28,867 bases of DNA from Scatosoma sp045652965 (GCA_045652965.1 JAZOLI010000045.1:1-28867), one strand, 5' to 3'. Shown: positions 1-7,827, counted from the first letter of the stretch. Notes: a model not told the origin generated them from the sequence alone. Numbers and translations: made by a program.

Positions 1-13
1 TGGTTTTCGCCAA

Positions 14-117
14 AGTGATATTAAATAAATCCTTAACTTGCCATAGGCAAATATAACTGCCGTAGGCAATATCACTCGTCGTTAGACGAATATCACAAAT
101 CCGTAAGGATTTATTTA
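14..117. repeat. Array of four mini-hairpins inside a 14-bp inverted repeat
   Basis: Four short palindromes sit one after another: TTGCC/GGCAA at 38-50, TGCC/GGCA at 58-68, TCGTC/GACGA at 76-89 and AAATCC/GGATTT at 97-112. Loops are 3-4 bases, and the linkers are variants of ATATCAC (51-57, 70-75, 91-96). The linker also appears inverted at 14-22 (AGTGATATT). TAAATAAATCCTTA (22-35) is exactly complementary to 104-117, so the array could fold as a cloverleaf; that outer stem competes with the last hairpin. The stems differ in sequence but keep their pairing, which points to selection on structure or to a palindromic repeat element. Function is unknown. Confidence 0.75.
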
Positions 118-118
118 G

Positions 119-149
119 TTGTCGCAATTCCCTACGGGAAGTGCGACAA
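119..149. repeat. Two-tier hairpin TTGTCGCA...TGCGACAA
   Basis: An 8-bp outer stem (119-126 with 142-149) encloses a 5-bp inner stem TTCCC/GGGAA (128-132 with 136-140) with loop TAC. Only one mismatch separates the two stems. It directly follows the mini-hairpin array and uses the same short-loop style, so it is probably part of the same element. No U-rich run follows at once, so I do not call it a terminator. Confidence 0.6.
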
Positions 150-198
150 GGGCGTTTTGCTTTTATAAAAAATTTAAAAAATTTTTTCAATTTTAAGG

Positions 199-215
199 AA
201 ATAGCTTTGCTATTT
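199..215. repeat. Mini-hairpin AAATAGC-TTT-GCTATTT
   Basis: A perfect 7-bp stem with a 3-base loop lies in the AT-rich stretch between the palindrome array and the pyrH promoter. A T-rich tract follows, so it could help terminate an upstream transcript, or it may be another member of the array. Between 150 and 198 I see only AT-rich sequence with A/T tracts. Confidence 0.45.
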
Positions 216-237
216 TATAGCTTTCTTTTTGCAAATG

Positions 238-246
238 TGGTATAAT
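238..246 (+). promoter_or_regulatory. Extended -10 promoter for the pyrH operon
   Basis: TGGTATAAT at 238-246 is an extended -10 element (TG-N-TATAAT). There is no good -35 hexamer 17 bp upstream, which the TG extension often compensates for. A 6-bp GC-rich hairpin GGCGCG/CGCGCC (256-271) would lie close to the 5' end of the transcript, just upstream of the pyrH Shine-Dalgarno AAAGGAG (274-280). It could affect mRNA stability or translation start. Confidence 0.55.
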
Positions 247-287
247 GGAAAAAACGGCGCGCGCTCGCGCCACAAAGGAGTGGAAAA

Positions 288-995
288 ATGCAACCCGTAT
301 ACAAAAGAGTGTTATTAAAACTTTCAGGGGAAGCCCTTGCGGGCGATCAAAGATTTGGGCTCAATCACGAAGTGATTGCACCCGTGGTGGATCAAATCGT
401 TGAATTGCATAATATGGGTGTACAAGTTGGGCTTGTCATCGGCGGCGGCAATTTCTGGCGCGGAAGACAGGGCACGAATATGGATAGAACGACGGCGGAT
501 CATATGGGTATGCTTGCGACGGTTATGAACTCGCTTGCCATGATGGACGCAATCGAACAAAGGGGCGTTTCCGTACGCGTGCAAACGGCGCTCGATATGG
601 TGTCGCTTGCAGAGCCCTTTATCTTGCGTAAAGCGCTTCGCCATTTTGAAATGGGTAGAATCGTCATCTTCGCTTGCGGGACGGGCAATCCCTATTGCTC
701 GACGGACACGGCGGCGGCGCTTCGCGCTTGTGAAATTGATGCGGATATTTTGCTTATGGCAAAGAACGTTGACGGCATTTACGATTCCGATCCCAAAACC
801 AATCCGTTGGCTCAAAAATATGAATCGCTTCGCTATGCCGACATCATCAACCAAGATTTGAAGGTGATCGATTTCACGGCGGCAACCATGTGCATGGAAA
901 ACAACGTGCCTACGCTTGCGTTTGGTTTGAACGAGCCCAATTCGATCGTGAGAGCCGTTTGCGGAGAAAAACTCGGCACGCTTATCAAAGTTTAA
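288..995 (+). CDS. pyrH: UMP kinase
   Basis: Cytoplasmic hexameric UMP kinase of the amino-acid-kinase fold. It phosphorylates UMP to UDP with ATP, feeding UTP/CTP and UDP-sugar synthesis. Visible motifs are the N-terminal KLSGEAL loop (residues 11-17), GGGNFWRG (52-59), DRTTADHMGM (66-75), and a downstream GTGNPYCSTD segment followed by AKNVDGIYDSDP. The 235-residue length is normal for the bacterial enzyme. The ATG is set by AAAGGAG seven bases upstream. It opens the pyrH-frr-uppS-cdsA-dxr-rseP run. In many Firmicutes rpsB and tsf precede pyrH directly; here at least 287 bases of non-coding palindromic DNA and a separate promoter precede it. Allosteric control by GTP and UTP is known for the family and not visible here. 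Confidence 0.97.
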   Translation: MQPVYKRVLLKLSGEALAGDQRFGLNHEVIAPVVDQIVELHNMGVQVGLVIGGGNFWRGRQGTNMDRTTADHMGMLATVMNSLAMMDAIEQRGVSVRVQTALDMVSLAEPFILRKALRHFEMGRIVIFACGTGNPYCSTDTAAALRACEIDADILLMAKNVDGIYDSDPKTNPLAQKYESLRYADIINQDLKVIDFTAATMCMENNVPTLAFGLNEPNSIVRAVCGEKLGTLIKV

Positions 996-1113
996 AAGCG
1001 TATATGCGTCGCAATGATTCGTCAGTCTTGCTCGCATCTAAGCCTTTTAAAGAAATGTAAAATTGTGAAAAAATTATAAACGATTATAAAAACCACGAAA
1101 AGGAGCTATAATT

Positions 1114-1686
1114 ATGGTAGAAAATGAAAAAATTGAAGAGATGACCTTTGAACTTGAAGAAAAAGCGGAAAACACGATAAGAGCGCTCGAAGGCGACTAC
1201 GGCGCGCTGAGAACGGGTAGAGCAAACCCGCACGTTTTGGATAAAATTGAAGTGGAAGCATACGGCGGCATGAGCAAATTGATCGAACTTGGAAACGTGT
1301 CGGCACTCGATGCACGTTGCTTACAAATCAACCTTTGGGATAAATCCCTTTTGAAAGCGGTGGAAAAAGCGATTATACAATCGAACATCGGGCTCACGCC
1401 GACGAACGATGGGCAAGTGATCCGTTTGGTGTTCCCCGTTATGACGGAAGAAAGAAGAAAAGAACTTGCTAAGCAAGCAAAGAAGATGGGCGAAGATGCG
1501 AAAGTTGCGATCCGCAACCACCGCCGTGAAGCGATGGACGTGATCAAGAAGATGAAGACGGCGAAAGAACTTTCTGAAGACGAAGCGGCATCTTGCGAAG
1601 CGGACGTGGAAAAAGCGGTGGCTGGATATATGTCCAAGCTCGAAATCATCATTGCTAACAAAGAAAAGGAACTCACGTCTATTTAA
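1114..1686 (+). CDS. frr: Ribosome recycling factor
   Basis: RRF works with EF-G after termination to split the 70S ribosome and release mRNA and tRNA. The 190-residue protein has the usual two-part layout: a long charged three-helix bundle, and a small beta domain including the stretch ALRTGRANPHVLDKIEVEAYG (near residues 31-50), a family hallmark. Next comes INLWDKSLLKAVEKAI, then the lysine-rich R-RK-LAKQAKKMGE-AK-AIRNHRR region typical of RRF. The start has AAAAGGAGC about nine bases upstream. It lies 118 bases after pyrH; that gap shows no convincing terminator or promoter, so co-transcription is likely. It is followed after three bases by uppS. Confidence 0.96.
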   Translation: MVENEKIEEMTFELEEKAENTIRALEGDYGALRTGRANPHVLDKIEVEAYGGMSKLIELGNVSALDARCLQINLWDKSLLKAVEKAIIQSNIGLTPTNDGQVIRLVFPVMTEERRKELAKQAKKMGEDAKVAIRNHRREAMDVIKKMKTAKELSEDEAASCEADVEKAVAGYMSKLEIIIANKEKELTSI

Positions 1687-1689
1687 ACT

Positions 1690-2403
1690 ATGGCGGAACA
1701 TAAAATAAAGGAAGCAAGACTTCCCAAACATATCGCACTGATTATGGACGGAAACGGGCGTTGGGCGAAGAAGCGCTTGATGCCCCGTTCTTTCGGGCAT
1801 AAAAAGGGCATGGAGCGCATGATCGGGCTCATGGAGCACGCGTTTGACCTTGGTGTGGATTATATCACTGTGTACGCGCTTTCCACGGAAAATTTGAAAC
1901 GTCCGCAGGAAGAGCTCGGCGGCTTATACGATTTAATTCGCAATCATTTCGCACAGTATATGGAGCGCATTTGCGCGCGTGGCGTTAGGCTTCGTGTGAT
2001 CGGCGAGATTTCCCTTTTGCCTGACGACGTGCAAAAAATATTGATCGATTCGCAAGCGAAAACGGAGAGTTTTGAAGGGAAAGGCATAAACGTTGCGCTT
2101 TGCTATGGCTCGCGTGCGGAGATTGTGCGTGCGGCAAATCTTGCAATCGAACGCGGGGAAAAGCTCACGGAAGAAAGCTTTTCTTCGCTTTTATATACAG
2201 GAAATCAACCTGATCCTGATTTGATCATTCGCACGGGGAAAGAAGTGCGCTTATCCAATTTCTTGCTTTGGCAAGCGGCGTATGCGGAGCTTTATTTTTC
2301 CGATAAAATGTTCCCCGAATTTTCGGATAAGGATTTAGACGTGGCGATTGAATGGTTTAATCAAAGGGTGCGTAGGTTCGGGAAAACGGATGAACAACTT
2401 TGA
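1690..2403 (+). CDS. uppS: Isoprenyl transferase (undecaprenyl-PP synthase)
   Basis: Cis-prenyltransferase that condenses IPP onto FPP to make the C55 lipid carrier for peptidoglycan and wall polymers. The substrate signature HIALIMDGNGRWAKKR begins at residue 14, with the catalytic Asp at 20. YALSTEN and RTGKEVRLSNFLLWQ (from about residue 181) follow, then AELYF. The length of 237 residues is normal. The ATG at 1690 lies three bases after the frr stop with no Shine-Dalgarno at proper distance; AAAGGAA is about 18 bases upstream inside frr. Translational coupling to frr is therefore likely. Later in-frame ATGs would remove the catalytic motif. It sits with dxr and cdsA, which supply precursors and lipid head-group donors to the same envelope pathway. 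Confidence 0.96.
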   Translation: MAEHKIKEARLPKHIALIMDGNGRWAKKRLMPRSFGHKKGMERMIGLMEHAFDLGVDYITVYALSTENLKRPQEELGGLYDLIRNHFAQYMERICARGVRLRVIGEISLLPDDVQKILIDSQAKTESFEGKGINVALCYGSRAEIVRAANLAIERGEKLTEESFSSLLYTGNQPDPDLIIRTGKEVRLSNFLLWQAAYAELYFSDKMFPEFSDKDLDVAIEWFNQRVRRFGKTDEQL

Positions 2404-2433
2404 CGGTTTTGCGCCGAAAGGAAGAGAAATTTT

Positions 2434-3354
2434 ATGAAAAAAAGAGTGATATCAGGGATTTGCTACGTGGCAGTTTTGCTTAGCTTTTTCCTTTTAAAAA
2501 TTTTCGTACACGATTTTTGTTTCGACGTGCTCATTTATGCGTTCGCAATTTTGGGTACGATAGAAATTTTGCGTGCCATGCAAGATAAAATGACCAAAGC
2601 CGAACGCGTGATTGTGTTTGTGTTTACTATTTTTTGTATCCCTGGGTGTGCGCTTTCGGAATATTATTTCCGTTATGGTTTGTACGTTGCAAGTGTGTTT
2701 TTCGTTGCAATGGGCGCGGTGCTTTTATCCTTGCTCGTGCTTCGTCACGAAGAAACGACGCCTGAAAATTTAGGCGTTTCGTTTTTTGCATCGCTCTATC
2801 CCACGCTCCTTTTGATGGTGCTCGTGCTTGTCAATCACGTATCCGATCCCGTGGCGGTTGCGCAAGGGAAATTCCCTGTGTTGCTTCAAACGCTTGCGTT
2901 CAATTCCGACCTTATGGTGTTGTTCGTGTTCGCTGTTTCACCCATTTGCGACACGTTCGCATTCTTCTTTGGCCGTGCGTTTAAACATCAATTCCCTGAT
3001 AAATTAGCGCCTGAAATCAGCCCGAACAAGACGATTATCGGTGGTATCGGTGGGCTCATTGGCGGCGTGGTGGCATCGGCGGTTATCTATTTTGTCTATA
3101 ACGCAATCACGGGCGTGGGCTACGTAGATATGCACATTTGGTTGCCTGTGTATCTTGCAATGGGTTTCTTGGCGGCGGCGGCAACGGAGTTTGGCGATCT
3201 CGTGGAAAGCTGCATTAAGCGTAGCCTTGGCATTAAAGACATGGGTAAGCTTATTCCTGGACACGGAGGCATACTCGATCGCATCGACGGCACGTTGTTT
3301 GCGAGCATGACGGTATATCTCGTGTTTGCGCTCATTCGTCTTGTGGTGTGGTAA
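2434..3354 (+). CDS. cdsA: Phosphatidate cytidylyltransferase (CDP-DAG synthase)
   Basis: Polytopic membrane enzyme that makes CDP-diacylglycerol from phosphatidic acid and CTP, the entry to phospholipid synthesis. The 306 residues show about seven to eight hydrophobic segments. The CDS signature lies near the C terminus, from about residue 260: SCIKRSLGIKD followed by GKLIPGHGGILDRID, which contains the metal-binding Asp residues. AAAGGAAG lies about ten bases before the ATG. The stop codon overlaps the next start as TAATG, so dxr is probably translationally coupled. Confidence 0.95.
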   Translation: MKKRVISGICYVAVLLSFFLLKIFVHDFCFDVLIYAFAILGTIEILRAMQDKMTKAERVIVFVFTIFCIPGCALSEYYFRYGLYVASVFFVAMGAVLLSLLVLRHEETTPENLGVSFFASLYPTLLLMVLVLVNHVSDPVAVAQGKFPVLLQTLAFNSDLMVLFVFAVSPICDTFAFFFGRAFKHQFPDKLAPEISPNKTIIGGIGGLIGGVVASAVIYFVYNAITGVGYVDMHIWLPVYLAMGFLAAAATEFGDLVESCIKRSLGIKDMGKLIPGHGGILDRIDGTLFASMTVYLVFALIRLVVW

Positions 3355-4514
3355 TGAAAAGCATTGCTTTAATTGGCTCAACGGGCTCGATCGGTCGGCA
3401 GGTTTGCTCGGTCGTGCGCCGTCATAGCGATAAATTCAAAATTGAAAGCTTGGTGGCAAACGCTTCGGCGGAAATATTTTTAGAGCAGGTGCTTGAATTT
3501 AAACCTAAGTTTGCCGCGCTTGTAGACGAAAGGGCAGGGAAATCGATAGAAGCTCGCATCCCCCAAGGCACGCGGTTTGTTTACGGCGAAAACGCGGCGG
3601 AAGAAGCAATTTCTTACGGCGACGTGACGTTTATCGCAGCGACGGGTTTTGCAGGGCTTAAATATAGTTTAAAAGCCATTGAACTCAAAAAGGATATCGC
3701 GCTTGCAAACAAGGAAACGCTTGTTTGCGGCGGCGAACTTGTTATGAATAAAATCAAAGGGGCAGGTGTGCGTTTAATGCCCGTTGATAGCGAACATTCG
3801 GCACTTTGGCAGGCGTTAAATTTCCGTTTAGACGCGCCCTTTTCTAAACTTATCATCACGGCAAGCGGCGGCCCGTTCTACGGTTATACGAAAGCGCAGC
3901 TTGAAAGCGTGACGCCCGCTTCCGCGCTCAAGCATCCCACTTGGCAAATGGGAGCGAAAATCACCATTGATTCGGCGACTTTGCTCAACAAAGGGTTTGA
4001 AGTGATTGAAGCGAAATGGCTTTACGACACTACGCTTGATAAAATCCAAACGGTGGTGCAACCGGAAAGCATTATCCATTCGATGGTGGAGTTTGCCGAC
4101 GGTGGCATTTTGGCGCAAATGAGCTATCCTACGATGGAATTGCCCATTCAACTTGCGCTCACCTATCCAAAGCGTTTGGAGTGCAATTTAAAACCGCTCG
4201 ATTTCGTGTCGCTTGGGCAAATTCGCTTTTTGCCCTTGGAGAGAAAGGCGTTCCCTTGCTATGATCTTGCGCCCACGGCGGCGGAATGGGGGGATAACTA
4301 TCCCTGCGCTTTGAACGGGGCTGGCGAGATTGCCGTTGGCGCGTTTTTACAAGAGAAAATTGGGTTTTTACAAATCGCGGAAACGATTGCATACGCTTTA
4401 AAGAAAACGGAGCGCGCAAAACCGACGAGCTATGATGTTTTGCAAGAAACGGACGCGTGCGCTCGCATATACGCAAAAGAATTTATAGAAGATATTGCGA
4501 AAAAGGGGTTGTAG
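3354..4514 (+). CDS. dxr: 1-deoxy-D-xylulose 5-phosphate reductoisomerase
   Basis: NADPH-dependent enzyme that converts DXP to MEP, the committed step of the non-mevalonate isoprenoid pathway. The NADPH loop GSTGSIGRQ is at residues 8-16, ALANKETLVCGG follows, and the metal-binding DSEH is at 145-148. ITASGGPF, HPTWQMGAKITIDSATL and NKGFEVIEA (from 212) complete the active site; E216 matches the third metal ligand of the E. coli enzyme. I start at the ATG inside TAATG (3354), giving 386 residues. A GTG at 3348 would add two residues but lies inside cdsA. The next gene, rseP, begins about four bases after the stop. Confidence 0.96.
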   Translation: MKSIALIGSTGSIGRQVCSVVRRHSDKFKIESLVANASAEIFLEQVLEFKPKFAALVDERAGKSIEARIPQGTRFVYGENAAEEAISYGDVTFIAATGFAGLKYSLKAIELKKDIALANKETLVCGGELVMNKIKGAGVRLMPVDSEHSALWQALNFRLDAPFSKLIITASGGPFYGYTKAQLESVTPASALKHPTWQMGAKITIDSATLLNKGFEVIEAKWLYDTTLDKIQTVVQPESIIHSMVEFADGGILAQMSYPTMELPIQLALTYPKRLECNLKPLDFVSLGQIRFLPLERKAFPCYDLAPTAAEWGDNYPCALNGAGEIAVGAFLQEKIGFLQIAETIAYALKKTERAKPTSYDVLQETDACARIYAKEFIEDIAKKGL

Positions 4515-4518
4515 GAAT

Positions 4519-5703
4519 TTGGTTATTCAAAGCGTTTTAGCGGTAAATTTATTAAAGAGCGTTGGTTCGATCGCCCTTGCGATCGGCATTTTGCTTGCCA
4601 TGGTGACGGTGCACGAATTTGGGCACTATATCGTCGGCAAGCTTTTAAATTTTAAAATCACCGAATTTTCCGTGGGTTTCGGACCTGCTATTTTTAAAAA
4701 ACGTAGCAAAAAATCGGGGCAACTGTTTGCCCTTCGCTTGATTCCGCTTGGCGGCTATTGCGCGTTCGACGGCGAAGACGAATTTGGCGACGAAACGGAA
4801 GAAAAAGAAGCTGAAGCAACCGTCCTTGAAGAAAACGACGAAATGGAAGAAGAATATCCAGAGCCCAAAGGAGAACGCTTTAACGATCAAGCGCCTTGGA
4901 AGCGTATTTTGGTGCTTGTGGCAGGCGCGACGATGAATTATATCTTAGCGCTTTTGTTGCTCGTCGTTATGTTCGCAGGGTGCGGTAGACCCGTTTATTC
5001 CGTGGTGGTGGAAAAGCCCGAGCAAACGGCGGCACAAGCTCAAACGGATATCGAGAGCGCGGCAAGCGGTTTGCAAACGGGTGATCACATTTTAAAGGTA
5101 AACGGCAAGACCGTGTATTTGATCACCGATTATTTAGACGCCCTTAGCGGCGAAAAGAAAGGCACGGAAATTCCCGTTTTGGTTTCTTCGCAAGGAAAGA
5201 TTGTCACGCGTACGCTCGTGCTTGCGGCGGATGCGAATTTTGCAAACATGTCGGATACGCAAACACTTCTCAAAGCGATGAATATCTATGGGCTCTTCAC
5301 CGTGACGGAAGATCAAGATTTTGGCTCGTCTATCGGACATTCGTTCGTTTATTCGTTTAAAATCGGCGGCACGGTACTTCGCTCGCTTGGCGAACTTTTG
5401 ACAGGCAAGCTTGGAATCAACGCCATGGGCGGGCCTGTCACGACGATCAGCATGACGGCGGAGGCGGCTTCAAGCGGACTCATGTCCTTTTTGAACATTG
5501 CGGCGTTTATCGGTGTCAATCTTGCCGTGTTCAACCTTTTGCCCGTGCCCGCGCTCGACGGTTGTAAAGTGATTTTCTGCCTGATTGAATGGATACGCAA
5601 AAAACCTGTGAACAGAAAAATTGAAACCATCATTCACCTTGTCGGCATCATTTTCTTGTTTGGTTTTGCGATTCTCGTTGATTTGCTGCAATTATTTGTT
5701 TAA
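4519..5703 (+). CDS. rseP: RIP metalloprotease (site-2 protease, RseP/RasP family)
   Basis: Intramembrane zinc protease that cuts anti-sigma factors and remnant signal peptides within the membrane. The first membrane helix carries HEFGH (residues 32-36, the HExxH zinc site). A PDZ-like domain follows (GLQTGDHILKVNGKTV). A second site, NLLPVPALDG, sits in a C-terminal helix and supplies the third ligand. I choose TTG at 4519, four bases after the dxr stop and preceded by AAGGGG, giving 394 residues. A TTG at 4495 inside dxr would add eight. An unusually long acidic stretch (Glu/Asp-rich, about residues 84-116) sits before the conserved NDQAPWKRILVL. This is the last gene of the operon; an inverted repeat at 5738-5763 follows. 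Confidence 0.93.
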   Translation: MVIQSVLAVNLLKSVGSIALAIGILLAMVTVHEFGHYIVGKLLNFKITEFSVGFGPAIFKKRSKKSGQLFALRLIPLGGYCAFDGEDEFGDETEEKEAEATVLEENDEMEEEYPEPKGERFNDQAPWKRILVLVAGATMNYILALLLLVVMFAGCGRPVYSVVVEKPEQTAAQAQTDIESAASGLQTGDHILKVNGKTVYLITDYLDALSGEKKGTEIPVLVSSQGKIVTRTLVLAADANFANMSDTQTLLKAMNIYGLFTVTEDQDFGSSIGHSFVYSFKIGGTVLRSLGELLTGKLGINAMGGPVTTISMTAEAASSGLMSFLNIAAFIGVNLAVFNLLPVPALDGCKVIFCLIEWIRKKPVNRKIETIIHLVGIIFLFGFAILVDLLQLFV

Positions 5704-5737
5704 AAACTCTATCGCCTATTTTTCAAAAAAATTTCCA

Positions 5738-5763
5738 CCTGTCAAGTAAAAATGCTTGACAGG
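5738..5763. promoter_or_regulatory. 9-bp inverted repeat overlapping the ylxM -35 box
   Basis: CCTGTCAAG (5738-5746) and CTTGACAGG (5755-5763) form a perfect 9-bp palindrome with an 8-base spacer. The right arm contains the TTGACA -35 hexamer of the ylxM promoter. It may end rseP transcription, since a weak CTTTTAT follows at 5768-5774. It could also be an operator that a dimeric repressor binds to block RNA polymerase. Confidence 0.55.
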
Positions 5764-5784
5764 CGTGCTTTTATAGGGTATAAT
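5756..5784 (+). promoter_or_regulatory. Consensus sigma-A promoter for ylxM-ffh
   Basis: TTGACA (5756-5761) and TATAAT (5779-5784) are both perfect consensus and are separated by exactly 17 bp. A start point about seven bases past the -10 falls at A5791/A5792, on the ATG of ylxM, so the transcript would be leaderless. Confidence 0.85.
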
Positions 5785-5791
5785 GGTTGCA

Positions 5792-6160
5792 ATGAAAGAC
5801 GATTTGAAGTTTTTACAGCTTTGGGATTTATATTCTCCGCTGCTCACCCAAACACAACGGGAAATCACCGATTTATATTTCAACTACGATTTATCTTTGG
5901 GAGAAATCGCAGAGCAAAAGGGTGTTTCACGGCAAAGCGTTTCCGATTGTTTGAATAAGTGTAGAAAGCAGTTGGAAACGTATGACGAAAAACTTGGGTT
6001 TTTGAAAATGCTCACCGACGTATCGAGAGAATATTCGGCGTATATGACGGAAGTTGGAAGATTTATCAAGGAGCAAAATTCGCCTGCGGCACGCGCGCTT
6101 AAAGAAAAGCTTGATGGTGTGCATAGGGAATTTGGCTCGGAAATTATAGAAACGGAATAA
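5792..6160 (+). CDS. ylxM: YlxM family HTH protein, SRP-associated (UPF0122)
   Basis: Small sigma-70 region 4-like DNA- or RNA-binding protein, almost always encoded just before ffh and thought to modulate the signal recognition particle pathway. A helix-turn-helix is visible (TQREITDLYFNYDLSLGEIA then GVSRQSVSDCLNK), followed by a charged helix. Two in-frame ATGs exist. The first (5783) lies within the -10 hexamer and cannot be on an mRNA made from that promoter. I therefore start at 5792, giving 122 residues beginning MKDDLKFLQLW. No Shine-Dalgarno precedes it, which fits a leaderless start. ffh follows after 11 bases. Confidence 0.9.
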   Translation: MKDDLKFLQLWDLYSPLLTQTQREITDLYFNYDLSLGEIAEQKGVSRQSVSDCLNKCRKQLETYDEKLGFLKMLTDVSREYSAYMTEVGRFIKEQNSPAARALKEKLDGVHREFGSEIIETE

Positions 6161-6171
6161 AAGGGGACGTA

Positions 6172-7491
6172 ATGGCTTTATTCGGTTCGTTATCGGAAAG
6201 ATTAAATCATATATTTTCCAAGCTCACGAAAAGGGGAAAACTGACGGAGCTTGAAATCCGCACGGCAATGCGTGAAGTACGCGTTGCACTTTTAGAAGCG
6301 GACGTCAATTTGAAAGTTGCCAAGCAGTTTATCGCGGAAGTTTCCGAAAAGGCGGTGGGGCAAGAAATTTTGTCGTCGCTCAATCCCGCGCAACAAGTGA
6401 TCAAAATTGTCAACGAAGAATTGATCGCGCTTATGGGTGCGAAAAACGCAAAGATCGAAGTTTCGCCCAAGCTTCCCACTGTGATTATGATGTGCGGTTT
6501 GCAAGGCGCAGGGAAAACCACCCTTTGCGGCAAGCTCGCAATTCAGCTGAAAAAGCAAGGCAAAACGCCCTTGCTCGTGGCAGGGGATATCTACCGCCCC
6601 GCGGCAATCACGCAGCTGCAAGTGGTGGGCAAAAACGCGCAGGTGGAAGTCTTTGAAAAGGGCACACAAAATCCTGTAAAAACGGCAAAACAAGCGATTG
6701 AGCACGCAAGATCAAAGGGCTTTGACACGGTGATTTTGGACACGGCAGGGCGTTTACAAATCGACGATACGCTCATGCAAGAGCTTGAAAACATCAAAAA
6801 AGAAGTGGAAATCACGGAAACGCTTTTGGTTGTGGACGCGATGACGGGACAAGAAGCGGTGAACGTGGCGGAAACGTTTAACAATCGTTTAAGCATCACA
6901 GGCGTAATTTTGACCAAGCTTGACGGCGACACGCGCGGCGGTGCTTGTCTTTCCATCAAGGCGGTGACGGGGAAGCCCATCAAATTTATCGGCGTGGGCG
7001 AAAAGCTCACCGATTTAGAGCCGTTCTATCCCGATCGAATGGCATCGAGAATACTCGGCATGGGCGACGTACTCTCGCTCATCGAAAAGGCGCAACAAAC
7101 GATCACGGAAGAAGATGCGAAGAAGATGCAACAAAAAATGCTTGCAAATTCGTTCACCCTTTCCGATTATTTAGAGCAGTTTTCCATGATGAAGAAAATG
7201 GGTGGCGCAAGCGCAATGCTTTCCATGCTCCCCGGCGCTGGTAAGTTCAAAGTGAACGAAAGCGATATCGACGAAAAGAAGATTGAGCGCACGAAAGCGA
7301 TTATTCTTTCCATGACGAAAGCGGAAAGAGATAACCCGTCGATTATCGATAGCAAGAGAAAGCGCAGGATTGCAAGCGGCTCGGGCACGAGCGTGCAGGA
7401 CGTGAACCAGCTTTTGAAACAATTTGAACAAACGAAGCTTTTGATGAAACAGTTAAAAGGCGGACGCGGAAAATTCCGTTTACCGTTTTAA
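6172..7491 (+). CDS. ffh: Signal recognition particle protein Ffh
   Basis: SRP54-type GTPase that binds signal sequences on nascent chains and, with 4.5S/6S RNA and FtsY, delivers them to SecYEG. The N domain is followed by the G domain: G1 CGLQGAGKTT (about residues 108-117), DTAGR (about 190-194) and TKLDGDTRGG (about 248-257). A methionine-rich M domain comes last (YLEQFSMMKKMGG, then RKRRIASGSGT for RNA binding). The length of 439 residues is normal. AAAAGGGG precedes the ATG. It follows ylxM and precedes rpsP after 42 bases. I saw no SRP RNA gene in this window. Confidence 0.97.
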   Translation: MALFGSLSERLNHIFSKLTKRGKLTELEIRTAMREVRVALLEADVNLKVAKQFIAEVSEKAVGQEILSSLNPAQQVIKIVNEELIALMGAKNAKIEVSPKLPTVIMMCGLQGAGKTTLCGKLAIQLKKQGKTPLLVAGDIYRPAAITQLQVVGKNAQVEVFEKGTQNPVKTAKQAIEHARSKGFDTVILDTAGRLQIDDTLMQELENIKKEVEITETLLVVDAMTGQEAVNVAETFNNRLSITGVILTKLDGDTRGGACLSIKAVTGKPIKFIGVGEKLTDLEPFYPDRMASRILGMGDVLSLIEKAQQTITEEDAKKMQQKMLANSFTLSDYLEQFSMMKKMGGASAMLSMLPGAGKFKVNESDIDEKKIERTKAIILSMTKAERDNPSIIDSKRKRRIASGSGTSVQDVNQLLKQFEQTKLLMKQLKGGRGKFRLPF

Positions 7492-7533
7492 ATAAAGAAA
7501 AAAATATTTTAAGATACTTTGGAGGTATGAATT

Positions 7534-7827
7534 ATGGTAAAAATGAGACTTATGAGAATGGGCGACAAAAAGAACCCTATCTACCGTGTTGTAGCTGTGG
7601 ATAGCAGAAAAGCTGCTACCGGCGAATACATCGAATGCGTTGGTCATTATAGACCCACCTGCGATCCTGTGGAACTTGACATGAACGCAGAAGCAGCGAA
7701 AGCTTGGCTTGCAAAGGGCGTACAACCCACCGAAACGGTTAAAAACTTGCTCGTGAAAGCAGGCGTGGTAGAAAAGAGCGAAAAATTGAGCCCTTCCAAG
7801 ACGAAAGGCAAAAAATCCGATAAATAA
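7534..7827 (+). CDS. rpsP: 30S ribosomal protein bS16
   Basis: Small-subunit assembly protein. The 97-residue sequence shows the family core VKMRLMRMGDKKNPIYRVV, the following DSRKAATGEYIECVGHY, and a lysine-rich C-terminal tail. GGAGG lies eight bases before the ATG. It is followed by an unusually structured 167-base spacer and then khpA, the usual rpsP-khpA-rimM order. Confidence 0.97.
   Translation: MVKMRLMRMGDKKNPIYRVVAVDSRKAATGEYIECVGHYRPTCDPVELDMNAEAAKAWLAKGVQPTETVKNLLVKAGVVEKSEKLSPSKTKGKKSDK

Noticed and set aside
38..112. CRISPR-like repeat spacing in the left-end palindromes
   Set aside because: Units are only about 18-20 bases apart, stems differ in sequence and no spacers or cas genes are present.
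324..1037. Long open frame on the minus strand opposite pyrH
   Set aside because: It is antisense to a clear UMP kinase, has no family features, no Shine-Dalgarno, and follows from codon bias on the coding strand.
996..1113. Promoter or terminator between pyrH and frr
   Set aside because: The sequence is AT-rich near frr, but no paired hexamers or convincing hairpin with a T-run were found.
4495..4518. TTG at 4495 as the rseP start
   Set aside because: It would overlap dxr, lacks a Shine-Dalgarno and adds a short charged segment before the first membrane helix.
5783..5791. Upstream ATG as the ylxM start
   Set aside because: It lies inside the TATAAT of a consensus promoter and would not be on the mRNA.
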